Assembly: GCA_965372355.1 (NCBI GenBank)
Contig: CBDVBZ010000104.1
Span: forward strand, 1-13,275
Reading direction: 5' to 3'
Length of the DNA stretch: 13,275 bases
From: CBDVBZ01 sp965372355
Lineage (GTDB): Bacteria; Krumholzibacteriota; Krumholzibacteriia; WVZY01
Shown: positions 1 to 7,591 of the stretch, one piece after another
How positions within the stretch are numbered: position 1 is the first letter of the stretch
Layout of the letters: each line of letters begins with the position of its first letter
Made by a program: the position numbers and the translations under genes
The notes under the pieces: generated by a model
Told to the model about the DNA's origin: nothing
Databases searched by the model: none
What the model saw: the letters and a program-made list of their open reading frames with translations, nothing else

Positions 1-2
1 CC

Positions 3-719
3 GTTCGCGTGTATGAGTCCGGCGACAGACTGGGGCTCGAAGACGAGGTCGAGAGAGAGATCACACAGAGAATTCTGGAATACGATCCAGGGACGGCGCA
101 GCTTTATCTCGTCCGGGTTGGAGAGAAAGATGAGGACCCCAGCATCCTCCAGGTGATCGACCCCGTAGACAAGAAAGTCGTGGCTAGAGTTGCGCTCGGG
201 ATTACGGCGACGGATCTGGTATTCGATGACGAGAAAATCTACGTGGCCAACTTCGGCTCCTCGAGTGTTTCTGTTATCGACAAATCAGACTTCACTGCAA
301 ACGAGATCGAAACGGGCGAAGGTCCCCTCAGGTTGTGCAGTCTGGCTGGCCGGACGTATGTCATCAGCCACATGGACAACCGATTTCAGGAGCTTGGCGG
401 CAAGAACCACAAGATCCCCTTCAAGGGGCTTCCCGACAATGTTTTTGCATGGGGCGACATCATGATCCTCACGTCGCACAACGATGAGTCGATGGCCATC
501 ATGGAATACGATCCGGATGTGGGTGCGATCAAGATCGCGCACCGGCAGGAGTATCCATACGGTGACGTGCGGTTCGATACGCCCAACGTGTCGTTTTATG
601 TAAAGGGACAATTTGGCGATGCCGTCTTCGGGATCACGAGCGCTGTGGTTGACAGTCGAAAGCGCTTGTGGATCTCGGATTTCCTCTCGGGAAAGCTGTA
701 TATCGTTGAGTCCGGTTGA
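3..719 (+). CDS. Beta-propeller (YVTN/NHL-like) repeat protein, 5' end outside window
   Basis: The frame is open from the left edge and ends with TGA at 717-719. The protein probably begins upstream: a GTG at 9 is in frame, but it has no signal peptide and no visible ribosome binding site, and the text there reads like the middle of a protein. Blades with the usual pattern are visible: 'LQVIDPVDKKVVARVALG' followed by 'KIYVANFGSSSVSVIDKSDF', a classic YVTN-type repeat in which a short hydrophobic strand precedes 'VID...'. Later come 'YVISHMDN', 'AIMEYDPDVGAI', and a closing strand 'RLWISDFLSGKLYIVES'. Such propellers are usually exported binding or scaffold proteins, and no catalytic residues can be assigned. 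The gene converges on asnB with a 131-base gap (720-850) in which I see no clear terminator. The fold is fairly sure; the function is unknown. Confidence 0.7.
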   Translation, partial: VRVYESGDRLGLEDEVEREITQRILEYDPGTAQLYLVRVGEKDEDPSILQVIDPVDKKVVARVALGITATDLVFDDEKIYVANFGSSSVSVIDKSDFTANEIETGEGPLRLCSLAGRTYVISHMDNRFQELGGKNHKIPFKGLPDNVFAWGDIMILTSHNDESMAIMEYDPDVGAIKIAHRQEYPYGDVRFDTPNVSFYVKGQFGDAVFGITSAVVDSRKRLWISDFLSGKLYIVESG

Positions 720-850
720 TGTCGATGGGTGTGTCAATAATTCATGGCACTGTGTTTGGAATAATCGGACAGTATCGTTTTTGCATTACCAGGGCAGCAT
801 TCGGCGTGTGTCGCCGGGATGGTTGTCGTTAGAATCAGCGCGGGTGTCGG

Positions 851-2797
851 TTATGACACTCGACGCTTGTTGCGCCACGCTTGGAAGACAAGTATGTCCC
901 ACAGGTGGTAGTGCCAGTCGCGCTGACCGGCTAAGTGCTCCTGCCAAAGTCTCCGTATCGGCGCAGGGTTGAAAATGCCTTCACTCTCGAGACGTTGCTC
1001 GTTCAACAGATCCTCGGCCCAGTCGCGCAACGGACCGCGTAGCCAGACACCGATGGGAACACCAAAACCCATTTTGGGCCTCCCGAGTAGCGATTCTGGT
1101 ACATGCTTGTGAAGCACTCGTCTCAGCAGCCACTTTGTCTGATTGCCGCGTGCTTTCATCGAGAGCGGTAGTGTCCACACGAACTCAACAACCCGATGGT
1201 CGAGCAGGGGCACGCGAGCCTCGAGACTGACAGCCATGCTGGTCCGGTCGACCTTGGTCAGAATATCGTCGGGCAGATAGCCCAAAGTATCGATGAACAT
1301 CATCTCATGGTGAAGATCGTTAAAGTCGACCTCCGGCGGATCATCGAAGCGGCTCGGATACTCCTCTGCACCACGCACGATAGTACCCGGCGAGTCCCAA
1401 TGGGAGACGAGCCGCTGGTAGAGTTTGCGAAAGGAACCGAGCTCCAGGGTGTGGGCGAATTTGTGAGCCCTTTCACCTATTCCGCCGTGGCTGCCAAACG
1501 ACGGGAGCCACGGTTCCGCCCATCCGAGAGCTCTATCGTAAAGCCCGCGCGGCACCGCATTGATCACCTTGCCTACTCCAGACCGCATCGGGTGGGGTAC
1601 CTGATTCACCTTCCCCCAAATCGACGCCGCCCTGGCATACCGGTCGTACCCCGCAAAGAGTTCGTCACCGCCGTCACCGGAAAGGGCCACCGTCACGTCA
1701 CGACGCGTGAGCTTGGAAAGAAGGTACGTTGGTATCTGTGAGGAATCCGCGAACGGCTCGTCATGGATTTCGGGAAGAAGCGGTATGACATCGATCGCGT
1801 CTTTGAAAGTTACATAGAGTTCCGTGTGATCCGTCCCCAGGTGTTGGGCAATTGCCTTGGCATGGTGGGCCTCGTTGTACTCTGCTTCCTGAAATCCGAT
1901 CGAAAAGGTCTTCGTCGCTCCTTGACTCCGCATCAACGACACGACGAGCGACGAATCGACCCCACCGGATAGAAAAGCTCCAAGAGGGACATCAGACAAC
2001 AGGCGCCGTTTCACCGCGTCCCGTAGCAGCGATTCCAACTGATCGGCGGCCTCTTCCTCTGTTCCATCGAACGCTGCCCCCGAGGCAACAATCTCCTGTA
2101 GCGACCAGTACGGTGTCAATGCAGGATCGCTCGTGTTGCTGGAGTTGTCGCAATCAACTGTTAGCAGATGACCGGGAAGCAGCTTTTGTATGCCTTTGTA
2201 TATTGAATGAGGCGCCGGGATATGATTGTGACGGACGTATTGCGCCACGGAGCTCATGTCGATGTCGCCGGTGAACCCCGGGATCTGCCGGATACTGTGA
2301 CACTCCGAGGCGAAAACAAACGCGGAACCTACCCGGCCGTAGTACAGTGGCTTGATGCCCAAACGGTCTCGGCACAGATAGAGTCGCCGGGCGGCTTTGT
2401 CGAAGAGCGCAAAGGCAAACATCCCGTTGAACTGCTCGATTGCCCGGTGGATTCCCCATGCTTCAATAGCTTCAAGCACCACTTCCGTGTCGGTATCGGT
2501 GCGCATGCGCACCCCTTCTTTCTCGAGCAATGTTCTGAGTTCGCGGCAGTTGTACACCTCGCCGTTGTAGGTGATGACGTGCCGGCCGCTGGAAGACAAC
2601 ATCGGTTGATGCCCGAGGTCGGAAGGATCCAAGACCGATAGTCGCCGATTACCGAGTCCGACACCGGTCGTGGGATCGTGCCAAATACCTTCATCATCAG
2701 GACCACGATGCCGAATGGCATCGGTCATCGCCTTCAATACGCGGCCGACCTCGTTCGCGTTTATCCCTGGCGCGACGAATCCAGCAATTCCACACAT
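851..2797 (-). CDS. asnB: Asparagine synthetase B, glutamine-hydrolysing
   Basis: This enzyme makes asparagine from aspartate, ATP and glutamine in the cytoplasm. The 648-residue protein starts 'MCGIAGF', so Cys2 becomes the N-terminal nucleophile of the class II glutaminase domain (about residues 1-215) once the Met is removed. 'RHRGPDDEG' (29-37), 'NRRLSVLD' (50-57), 'YNGEVYN' (77-83) and 'GMFAFALFD' (125-133) are typical of that domain. The synthetase half carries the ATP pyrophosphatase loop 'SGGVDSS' (277-283), 'HDEPFADSSQIPTYLLS' (345-361) and 'LSGDGGDELFAGYDRY' (372-387), then 'ARVPLLDH' near the C-terminus. The length is normal for bacterial AsnB, and no key residue is missing. The start is fixed by MCGI and by an AGGA at suitable spacing. 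It is the last gene of a minus-strand run. AsnB paralogues also amidate polysaccharide or peptide precursors, and nothing here decides between those roles and housekeeping. Confidence 0.96.
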   Translation of the reverse strand: MCGIAGFVAPGINANEVGRVLKAMTDAIRHRGPDDEGIWHDPTTGVGLGNRRLSVLDPSDLGHQPMLSSSGRHVITYNGEVYNCRELRTLLEKEGVRMRTDTDTEVVLEAIEAWGIHRAIEQFNGMFAFALFDKAARRLYLCRDRLGIKPLYYGRVGSAFVFASECHSIRQIPGFTGDIDMSSVAQYVRHNHIPAPHSIYKGIQKLLPGHLLTVDCDNSSNTSDPALTPYWSLQEIVASGAAFDGTEEEAADQLESLLRDAVKRRLLSDVPLGAFLSGGVDSSLVVSLMRSQGATKTFSIGFQEAEYNEAHHAKAIAQHLGTDHTELYVTFKDAIDVIPLLPEIHDEPFADSSQIPTYLLSKLTRRDVTVALSGDGGDELFAGYDRYARAASIWGKVNQVPHPMRSGVGKVINAVPRGLYDRALGWAEPWLPSFGSHGGIGERAHKFAHTLELGSFRKLYQRLVSHWDSPGTIVRGAEEYPSRFDDPPEVDFNDLHHEMMFIDTLGYLPDDILTKVDRTSMAVSLEARVPLLDHRVVEFVWTLPLSMKARGNQTKWLLRRVLHKHVPESLLGRPKMGFGVPIGVWLRGPLRDWAEDLLNEQRLESEGIFNPAPIRRLWQEHLAGQRDWHYHLWDILVFQAWRNKRRVS

Positions 2798-2805
2798 CGT
2801 TCGTA

Positions 2806-2809
2806 TCCT
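2806..2809 (-). promoter_or_regulatory. Ribosome binding site of asnB
   Basis: On the minus strand, AGGA lies 8 bases before the ATG at 2797. It supports the start that gives an N-terminal MCGIAGF. Confidence 0.6.
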
Positions 2810-2816
2810 GTTTGTG

Positions 2817-2833
2817 ATGACCGTGTCATGACA
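2817..2833. promoter_or_regulatory. Overlapping inverted repeats upstream of asnB, possible operator
   Basis: ATGAC (2817-2821) and GTCAT (2825-2829) form an inverted repeat with a 3-base spacer. The second arm is shared with a perfect 10-base palindrome TGTCATGACA (2824-2833). Three half-sites therefore sit 20 to 36 bases before the asnB start codon, where a dimeric regulator could bind. No regulator can be named, and short palindromes also arise by chance. Confidence 0.3.
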
Positions 2834-2866
2834 TCTTCGTAGACTCTTACGAAACGCCCCGCGAAC

Positions 2867-5359
2867 TCAATCCTCACCGGGCAGCATGAGCTCCGTGAGC
2901 ATCACGCCCAGCGTCGAGATCATCGTACAGAGGAATGCCCGCCAGAGAACGCTTGCCGTTACGCTGCCGATCTCGATGGCGCCACCACCGAGGGCGGTGG
3001 ACACGGCCGTATAGAGCACACCAACGGCGGCCCCGCACAGGGCGCCGGCGATCACGCGTCCCCGCATCGACGTCCCACGGGCTCCCAGCGTTACCACGAT
3101 GCCGCAGAGAAACGGCACGGCGATCACGAGCCACCAGATCTCTTTCAGCATCGGCAAACGATCGAGCTCACGGAGATAGTTGAAGTCTGCCAGCCCGAAC
3201 ACGGCGGTGGCGCCCAGGATGCAGAGAACAACGTGCCAGTAACGCGGTTTCAATGTTGAGCGCATCTCTGCCCGCGATCCCATTCGGCGCCGGATGGTAA
3301 GCGGCCAGTTGTAGAACATGTTGTACACAAAGTGCTCGAGCCACGCGCCCCGCTCGCCGAACACGGGGACCACGTGCACGGCGCCGGCCGCCCAATGCGC
3401 CGCCATAAACCGCGCGAGGGCGGGGTAGCGGTACGCCATCTGGATGGGAAAGGCCAGGTACCCGATATACTTGAAGAACCCGAGAAACACCGCGATGTTG
3501 TAGTCTTTGAAGTTCTTTTCCCGAATCACGAGGTACACGACATAGAGTCCCCGGGCCAGAGACCCCGGTGACACGGGTGTTACCTGAAACAGCGCGATGA
3601 TCCCGAGACCGATGCCGTAGGCCTGGGCTCGCGGCATGTCGGGGTGCAGCGCCACATAGAGGCCAGCCACGATGACCGAGACGATCTGCGTGATGGGCAG
3701 CGTCAGGAGGTGAACGGCCAGGCTCTTGAGGTATTTCTGGATATATGGTTCCTGCACCTGGGAAAGAATGACTTCTGCATCCTCCTTGGTCAGCAGGTGG
3801 TCCTCCCGGCCGTCCATCACGATTTCACGGAGCCACTCCTCGAGAAGCTCCCGATTGAAGTAGAGCCGGAAGGGCCGGATCAGAAAAAAATACAGACGAT
3901 CCTTGGTGTATACCCAGTCGGTGAGAAATCGGTGCATCCCGGCGGGAAGAATCGATAAGGGGATGTGAAGGGCACTCCGCCAGATGTGTTTCGGTGCCTT
4001 CTCTGCCCTCTCGTCGCTGAACCTGCCTGCCATGTGCCAGGCGATGGTTTTCTCCAGGAGTGTTGCCCGAACGGCCCGCTTCAGATAGCCCCAGCTCGAG
4101 AGCATCCCGCCGTAGTGTCTGCGATAGAAAGCCTGCCCCCAGATCCGTCTGATAAACAGACCGAGCAGCGGAATGATACCGAGCAGCGCAAACAGAAGGG
4201 TCTTCGGTTTGCTGCGCCTGAACCCGTCCTCGACCCCGTCCCCGATCAGGTTCTTGATCTTCCAACCCGTTATGGCGCTCGAGAGCATCGTGGACCACAA
4301 CCGGCCGCTGTAGAGCAGGCGGAAATGGTTGTGCGTAATATCAGGGAGCGAATTCCGGTAGACGCCTTCTGCATCTTTCAGGGCATCGAGCATTGGATCC
4401 GTATCCGCAAACGCGTCGCTATGTGTATGGATGAATTTCTGTAGCTTTGCCAGGTTGCCGCGGTCGAACTGAACGAGGCTTCCCCGCAGGAACCCTTTGA
4501 AGATGAGCTTGAAGTCTCCCGGGCTCATGGGCAGAAAGGGAAGAAGCGCGAGCCCCGCGCGAAAATCGACGGCCACAAGCCCCTCGGATGGCGAACCTTC
4601 CGTGTCGCTCCTCTTGAGACAGTTGGGCTGGCTCTTCCACGTGGACCATTCGTATTGTCTGGCGAATTCGGGGGCGCCCATTTCGTGCAAGAGCTCGACG
4701 AACGTGTGCATGAACACGTGCTTTGCCCGGTATTCCGGAGAGCCAAGACGCGCCTCATCGACGGGCTTGCCCCGGCTCCACCGCCGCAGGAGGTCCAGAC
4801 GATCATCGACTTCCAGACGCCACGTTCTCCCGTCGATCCACTCGCTGAGCTCGCCACAGCTGCCCAGGGTCTTGTCGACAAACGTTGCATGAATATCGAC
4901 GACGGATCGTTCGTCACTAAACTGAACCCCGGCCCCACGCCGGATGAACTTCTGCCAGAGCGCGCCGGACCTTGCCGCCGCCGGGTTGACCTGAAGCTGA
5001 AACGGTCCCTGAAACCCGATCCAGTAGAGAACACTGCGAAAAAACCGGGAAAAGCCCGATGGCGGGATGAGGATCTTCATGGCGAAGACCCCGCCGACCT
5101 CCAGACCGCCCATGGCCCCCCCGTCGGAAAGGATATCTGCGATCTTCACGCGATACACCTGTCCGGCGAACCCGCCTCCGACAAACTTCTCGACAACGAG
5201 GCGAACACGCCCCTCGTTATTGTCGGCCACGCCCGTTACGTCATAGGTAAGCTCGGTACCGACCTCATAGCGTTGGACACGCATGGGCCGGTGCAGCTTC
5301 GCTTTTCGCACCTGCTCTTTGAGCTGGTTCTGTATGTCAACCGAGTATTCTACATCCAT
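2867..5359 (-). CDS. Kinase-like domain fused to a polytopic membrane region, unknown function
   Basis: This is an 830-residue protein that I do not recognise as a named family. The first 270 residues look like a divergent protein-kinase fold. They show a glycine-rich loop 'VGGGFAGQVYRV' (60-71), an ATP-lysine context 'VFAMKIL' (91-97, Lys95), a hinge-like 'LSEWIDGRTW' (171-180), a 'HEMGAPEFARQYEWSTWKSQ' stretch (225-244) ending in PN, and 'VAVDFRAGLA' (262-271), which resembles DFG with Asp265. No HRD-type aspartate is evident in the presumed catalytic loop, so it could be an atypical kinase or a pseudokinase. From about residue 386 the protein is membrane-rich: 386-404, 545-571, 580-595, 622-643, 707-726, 741-761, 768-790 and 800-822 are good segments, with basic amphipathic stretches between them (405-435, 480-510). 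The start is supported by GAAGG 6 bases before ATG. It sits between a secreted protein gene upstream (107 bases) and asnB downstream (69 bases). An envelope or lipid-related role is only a guess. Confidence 0.72.
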   Translation of the reverse strand: MDVEYSVDIQNQLKEQVRKAKLHRPMRVQRYEVGTELTYDVTGVADNNEGRVRLVVEKFVGGGFAGQVYRVKIADILSDGGAMGGLEVGGVFAMKILIPPSGFSRFFRSVLYWIGFQGPFQLQVNPAAARSGALWQKFIRRGAGVQFSDERSVVDIHATFVDKTLGSCGELSEWIDGRTWRLEVDDRLDLLRRWSRGKPVDEARLGSPEYRAKHVFMHTFVELLHEMGAPEFARQYEWSTWKSQPNCLKRSDTEGSPSEGLVAVDFRAGLALLPFLPMSPGDFKLIFKGFLRGSLVQFDRGNLAKLQKFIHTHSDAFADTDPMLDALKDAEGVYRNSLPDITHNHFRLLYSGRLWSTMLSSAITGWKIKNLIGDGVEDGFRRSKPKTLLFALLGIIPLLGLFIRRIWGQAFYRRHYGGMLSSWGYLKRAVRATLLEKTIAWHMAGRFSDERAEKAPKHIWRSALHIPLSILPAGMHRFLTDWVYTKDRLYFFLIRPFRLYFNRELLEEWLREIVMDGREDHLLTKEDAEVILSQVQEPYIQKYLKSLAVHLLTLPITQIVSVIVAGLYVALHPDMPRAQAYGIGLGIIALFQVTPVSPGSLARGLYVVYLVIREKNFKDYNIAVFLGFFKYIGYLAFPIQMAYRYPALARFMAAHWAAGAVHVVPVFGERGAWLEHFVYNMFYNWPLTIRRRMGSRAEMRSTLKPRYWHVVLCILGATAVFGLADFNYLRELDRLPMLKEIWWLVIAVPFLCGIVVTLGARGTSMRGRVIAGALCGAAVGVLYTAVSTALGGGAIEIGSVTASVLWRAFLCTMISTLGVMLTELMLPGED

Positions 5360-5365
5360 TTTGCG

Positions 5366-5370
5366 CCTTC
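5366..5370 (-). promoter_or_regulatory. Ribosome binding site of the kinase-like membrane protein
   Basis: GAAGG on the minus strand lies 6 bases before the ATG at 5359. It supports the start MDVEYSV and places the glycine-rich loop near residue 60. Confidence 0.5.
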
Positions 5371-5466
5371 GACGGACCGTCGCCCGCGGTCGCCGTGGTG
5401 ATCGTGCTCCAAATATTTCGAAGAGGGTAACCCATGGCGGGTCATCGGGATAGTGTTTATCTGCGC

Positions 5467-6312
5467 CTACGGGCGCTCCGGCAGCACCTTGAGCCAGTCC
5501 CCACCGAGACGTATCCGAAAGCCCTCGATATCGCCAAATCGATAGCCCACCCTCAACCTCGGGACGCCAAAGATCCCGAGAATCAAGGGTCGCCCGCGGC
5601 TGAACCCGACACCAACACCGGCCTCGAGATTGAGGTTTACCTCGTCGCTCGAGGCGGTCACCGATGTCAGCTCGAGTGTCTGGAAGTCATACCCGCCGTC
5701 GAAGTAGACCTCGATGTCGGGGAAATAGCCGGCGACGCGCTTCCCCATCACGCGGCGCGCGCTCAACGTGATGAGAGGATTGACCACCGCATCGTCCCTG
5801 ATCTTGCCCCCCGAGTTTATACTGAGTTTGAGCCCGGGCTCGAGTCCAAAGATGGTGTCGCCGCGGGGAAAGATAAGCTCGGTGCGCAGGCCGATGGCGC
5901 CGAGAAAAACCAAGTCGTTGGTCGCATTGTTTGTGCCAACACCCGCGTCAAGAAACGGACGAAGGATGTGAGTGTCGCCGACGGGAAGAACGAACTCCAC
6001 ACCGGGAACGAAGCTCAACACACGAACGTCCGTCGGCCCTTGCTCCAGGAGATCGAAGATATCCGTGGCGGCGGCGGTCGCCGCGAGGCGCAGGCGGAGC
6101 CCCGTGTCCCGGTTCTCCCACGAGCGCAACGTAATATAGACGGGGATGCGAAGCGCGCGGGCAGCTTCGCCGTCTCTATCAAAGGTCTGGTAGTTGTGGA
6201 AAGCGGCGTACGGATTACCGGTCTGCGCCCGGGCCCTCGCCGAGCCGCCAACCCATACGACGCCCGGCAATAATGCCATCAACGCGAATATCATGGTCGT
6301 TGCTCTCATCAT
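5467..6312 (-). CDS. Secreted, probable outer-membrane beta-barrel protein
   Basis: About 281 residues. The N-terminus is a signal peptide: 'MMRATTMIFALMALLPGVV' leads to a likely cleavage site after 'ARARAQ'. The rest is built of alternating short strands rich in Gly, Val, Leu and aromatic residues ('LSFVPGVEFVLP', 'FLDAGVGTNN', 'LGAIGLRTELIFP', 'GLEPGLKLSINSG', 'VNLNLEAGVGVGFSRG', 'PRLRVGYRFG', 'GFRIRLGGDW'), which is the look of an outer-membrane barrel. The last residues ('VLPERP') do not give the usual terminal aromatic, so a periplasmic beta-rich protein is possible. The start is uncertain: an ATG at 6330 (MCILAVMM), the two at 6312 and 6309, and one at 6294 are all in frame. Only the last has a weak GAGAG upstream, but the 6312/6309 starts give the signal peptide a positively charged end. 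It lies upstream of the kinase-like membrane gene on the same strand, so co-expression is plausible. Confidence 0.68.
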   Translation of the reverse strand: MMRATTMIFALMALLPGVVWVGGSARARAQTGNPYAAFHNYQTFDRDGEAARALRIPVYITLRSWENRDTGLRLRLAATAAATDIFDLLEQGPTDVRVLSFVPGVEFVLPVGDTHILRPFLDAGVGTNNATNDLVFLGAIGLRTELIFPRGDTIFGLEPGLKLSINSGGKIRDDAVVNPLITLSARRVMGKRVAGYFPDIEVYFDGGYDFQTLELTSVTASSDEVNLNLEAGVGVGFSRGRPLILGIFGVPRLRVGYRFGDIEGFRIRLGGDWLKVLPERP

Positions 6313-6397
6313 TACAGCTAGAATACACATTGACAGGGCGTTCGTGGTACCCTTAACCGGGGAAAGCAGGTTGCTGCCTTTCGCGAAGGTGATTGTC

Positions 6398-6403
6398 AGG
6401 GGG
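6398..6403 (+). promoter_or_regulatory. Ribosome binding site deciding the start of the MRJP-family gene
   Basis: AGGGGG ends 7 bases before a GTG at 6411. This favours that start over the in-frame TTG at 6393, which would overlap the site, and over the ATG at 6423. Confidence 0.6.
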
Positions 6404-6410
6404 TCTCAGA

Positions 6411-7508
6411 GTGAAAGCGATCATGCGGCATAGTCTTGTCGGTGTTGTGTTGTTGTCCGTCGTGTGCACGGGTGGCGCCGCCGCAGCCGACGATGAGTAT
6501 CCATTCGAGCTTGTCGAGGTGGCCCGCTCCGACAGGCAGTGGACCGGTGTCGCCGTCTCGAAGGACGGACGCATATTCGTCAACTACCCCCGCTGGGGAG
6601 GCATGGTGCCGTTCTCGGTCGCGGAGATCGACAGCGCCGGAGAGGCGCACGCGTTTCCCAACGAGAAGGTAAACGAGTGGGATGCGTCAATGACTGCAAT
6701 GGATCATTTCATCTGTGTGCAGACTGTGTACGTCGATGATAAGAATTTCCTGTGGATTCTCGACGCGGCAAATCCCGCGTTTCAGGGGGTCGTCGAGATG
6801 GGCGCCAAGCTCATGAAGGTCGATCTCGAGAGAAACAAGGTCATCATGACGATTCTTCTGGATAGCCGAATTGCGCCCGCGAACAGCTACTTGAATGATA
6901 TCCGCGTGGACACAAAGAAGAAACACGCGTATATCACCGAGTCGGGTACCGGTGCGATTGTCGTTATCAATCTCGAGAGCGGCAAACCCCGCCGGGTGTT
7001 GTACGACCATCCATCGACAAAGGCGGAGGATATTACACTCACGATCGAAGGCATGCCGTTTGAGGCCAAGGTCCATGTCGACGGGCTCGCGCGGAGTACA
7101 AATGGGAAGCATCTATACTATCAGGCGCTCACCGGCCGGACCCTCTACCGTATCGAAACGAAGTTCTTGCGGGATGAAGAGTTGTCCGAAGCGGAACTCG
7201 GAGGGAAAGTCGAGCGGGTCGGTGAGTCGGGGGCATCGGATGCGATCGCGTTCGGTCCCGACGGTCACATCTACCTCACATCGCTCGAGCACAACGCGAT
7301 CCGGCGGGTGACACCCGAGGGCGTGATCGAAGTCGCCGTTCACGACGAACGTCTCAAGTGGCCGGACAGCTTCGCCATCGCGTCCGACGGGACGATCTAT
7401 GTGACCACGGCTCAGATCCACCTCGGTTCGGAGAGGATAGACCCGTACCGGCTCTTCAAGCTGGTGCCGCGGGAGGTGCCCTCGGAGGACGCGCCCGAAG
7501 CCCCTTGA
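6411..7508 (+). CDS. Secreted beta-propeller of the major royal jelly / yellow (L-dopachrome tautomerase-related) family
   Basis: About 365 residues from the GTG start. A signal peptide ('MRHSLVGVVLLSVVCTGGAA') is cut near 'AAA-DDEYP', so the protein acts outside the cytoplasm. Family landmarks follow in order: 'QWTGVAVSKDGRIFVNYPRW', then 'VQTVYVDDKNFLWILDAANP', then 'YLNDIRVDTKKKHAYITESG' leading into 'TGAIVVINLESGKPRRVLYD', then 'DGLARSTNGKHLYYQALTGR', and 'ASDAIAFGPDGHIYLTSLEH' near the end. These match bacterial members of the MRJP/yellow family, which form a six-bladed propeller. Tautomerase or lactonase activity is annotated by homology but rarely shown, so the substrate here is unknown. 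It is divergent from the outer-membrane-type gene across a gap of about 100 bases and is followed 83 bases later by a small secreted protein. Confidence 0.85.
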   Translation: MKAIMRHSLVGVVLLSVVCTGGAAAADDEYPFELVEVARSDRQWTGVAVSKDGRIFVNYPRWGGMVPFSVAEIDSAGEAHAFPNEKVNEWDASMTAMDHFICVQTVYVDDKNFLWILDAANPAFQGVVEMGAKLMKVDLERNKVIMTILLDSRIAPANSYLNDIRVDTKKKHAYITESGTGAIVVINLESGKPRRVLYDHPSTKAEDITLTIEGMPFEAKVHVDGLARSTNGKHLYYQALTGRTLYRIETKFLRDEELSEAELGGKVERVGESGASDAIAFGPDGHIYLTSLEHNAIRRVTPEGVIEVAVHDERLKWPDSFAIASDGTIYVTTAQIHLGSERIDPYRLFKLVPREVPSEDAPEAP

Positions 7509-7579
7509 CACCCAGCCTATCGGGGTCCCTTCTTATCAGAGTACCCTGCAGGTCATCGTGGCACCGCTCGTCATATCCG

Positions 7580-7584
7580 AAGGG
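7580..7584 (+). promoter_or_regulatory. Ribosome binding site of the small envelope protein
   Basis: AAGGG lies 7 bases before the ATG at 7592. It shows that the true start is here and not at an upstream in-frame codon inside the preceding gene (the open frame extends back to 7358). Confidence 0.6.
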
Positions 7585-7591
7585 TTCTCGT

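Noticed and set aside
841..862. Short hairpin over the asnB stop (GTGTC/GACAC) as terminator
   Set aside because: Only five firm pairs plus a wobble and outer pairs, and no T-run on either strand after it.
1196..1741. Long plus-strand open frames inside asnB, such as 1196-1741
   Set aside because: Antisense shadows of a clear asnB frame, with arginine/proline-rich nonsense and no domain pattern.
5370..5382. CGACGG-A-CCGTCG inverted repeat upstream of the kinase-like gene
   Set aside because: Too short with almost no loop, not followed by T residues, and expected often in GC-rich DNA.
5434..6273. 279-codon plus-strand frame opposite the barrel-like gene
   Set aside because: The minus-strand frame has a signal peptide and barrel-like strands. 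The plus frame has only charged low-complexity text typical of antisense.
6330..6358. Perfect TTGACA (6330-6335) as promoter of the MRJP-family gene
   Set aside because: The hexamer 17 bases on is TTAACC, a poor -10, and no better one is in range. It also overlaps the possible upstream start of the divergent gene.
6364..6382. Bulged hairpin AAAGCAG/CTGCCTTT in the divergent gap
   Set aside because: Short stem with a bulge and no clear regulatory context. It could be chance.
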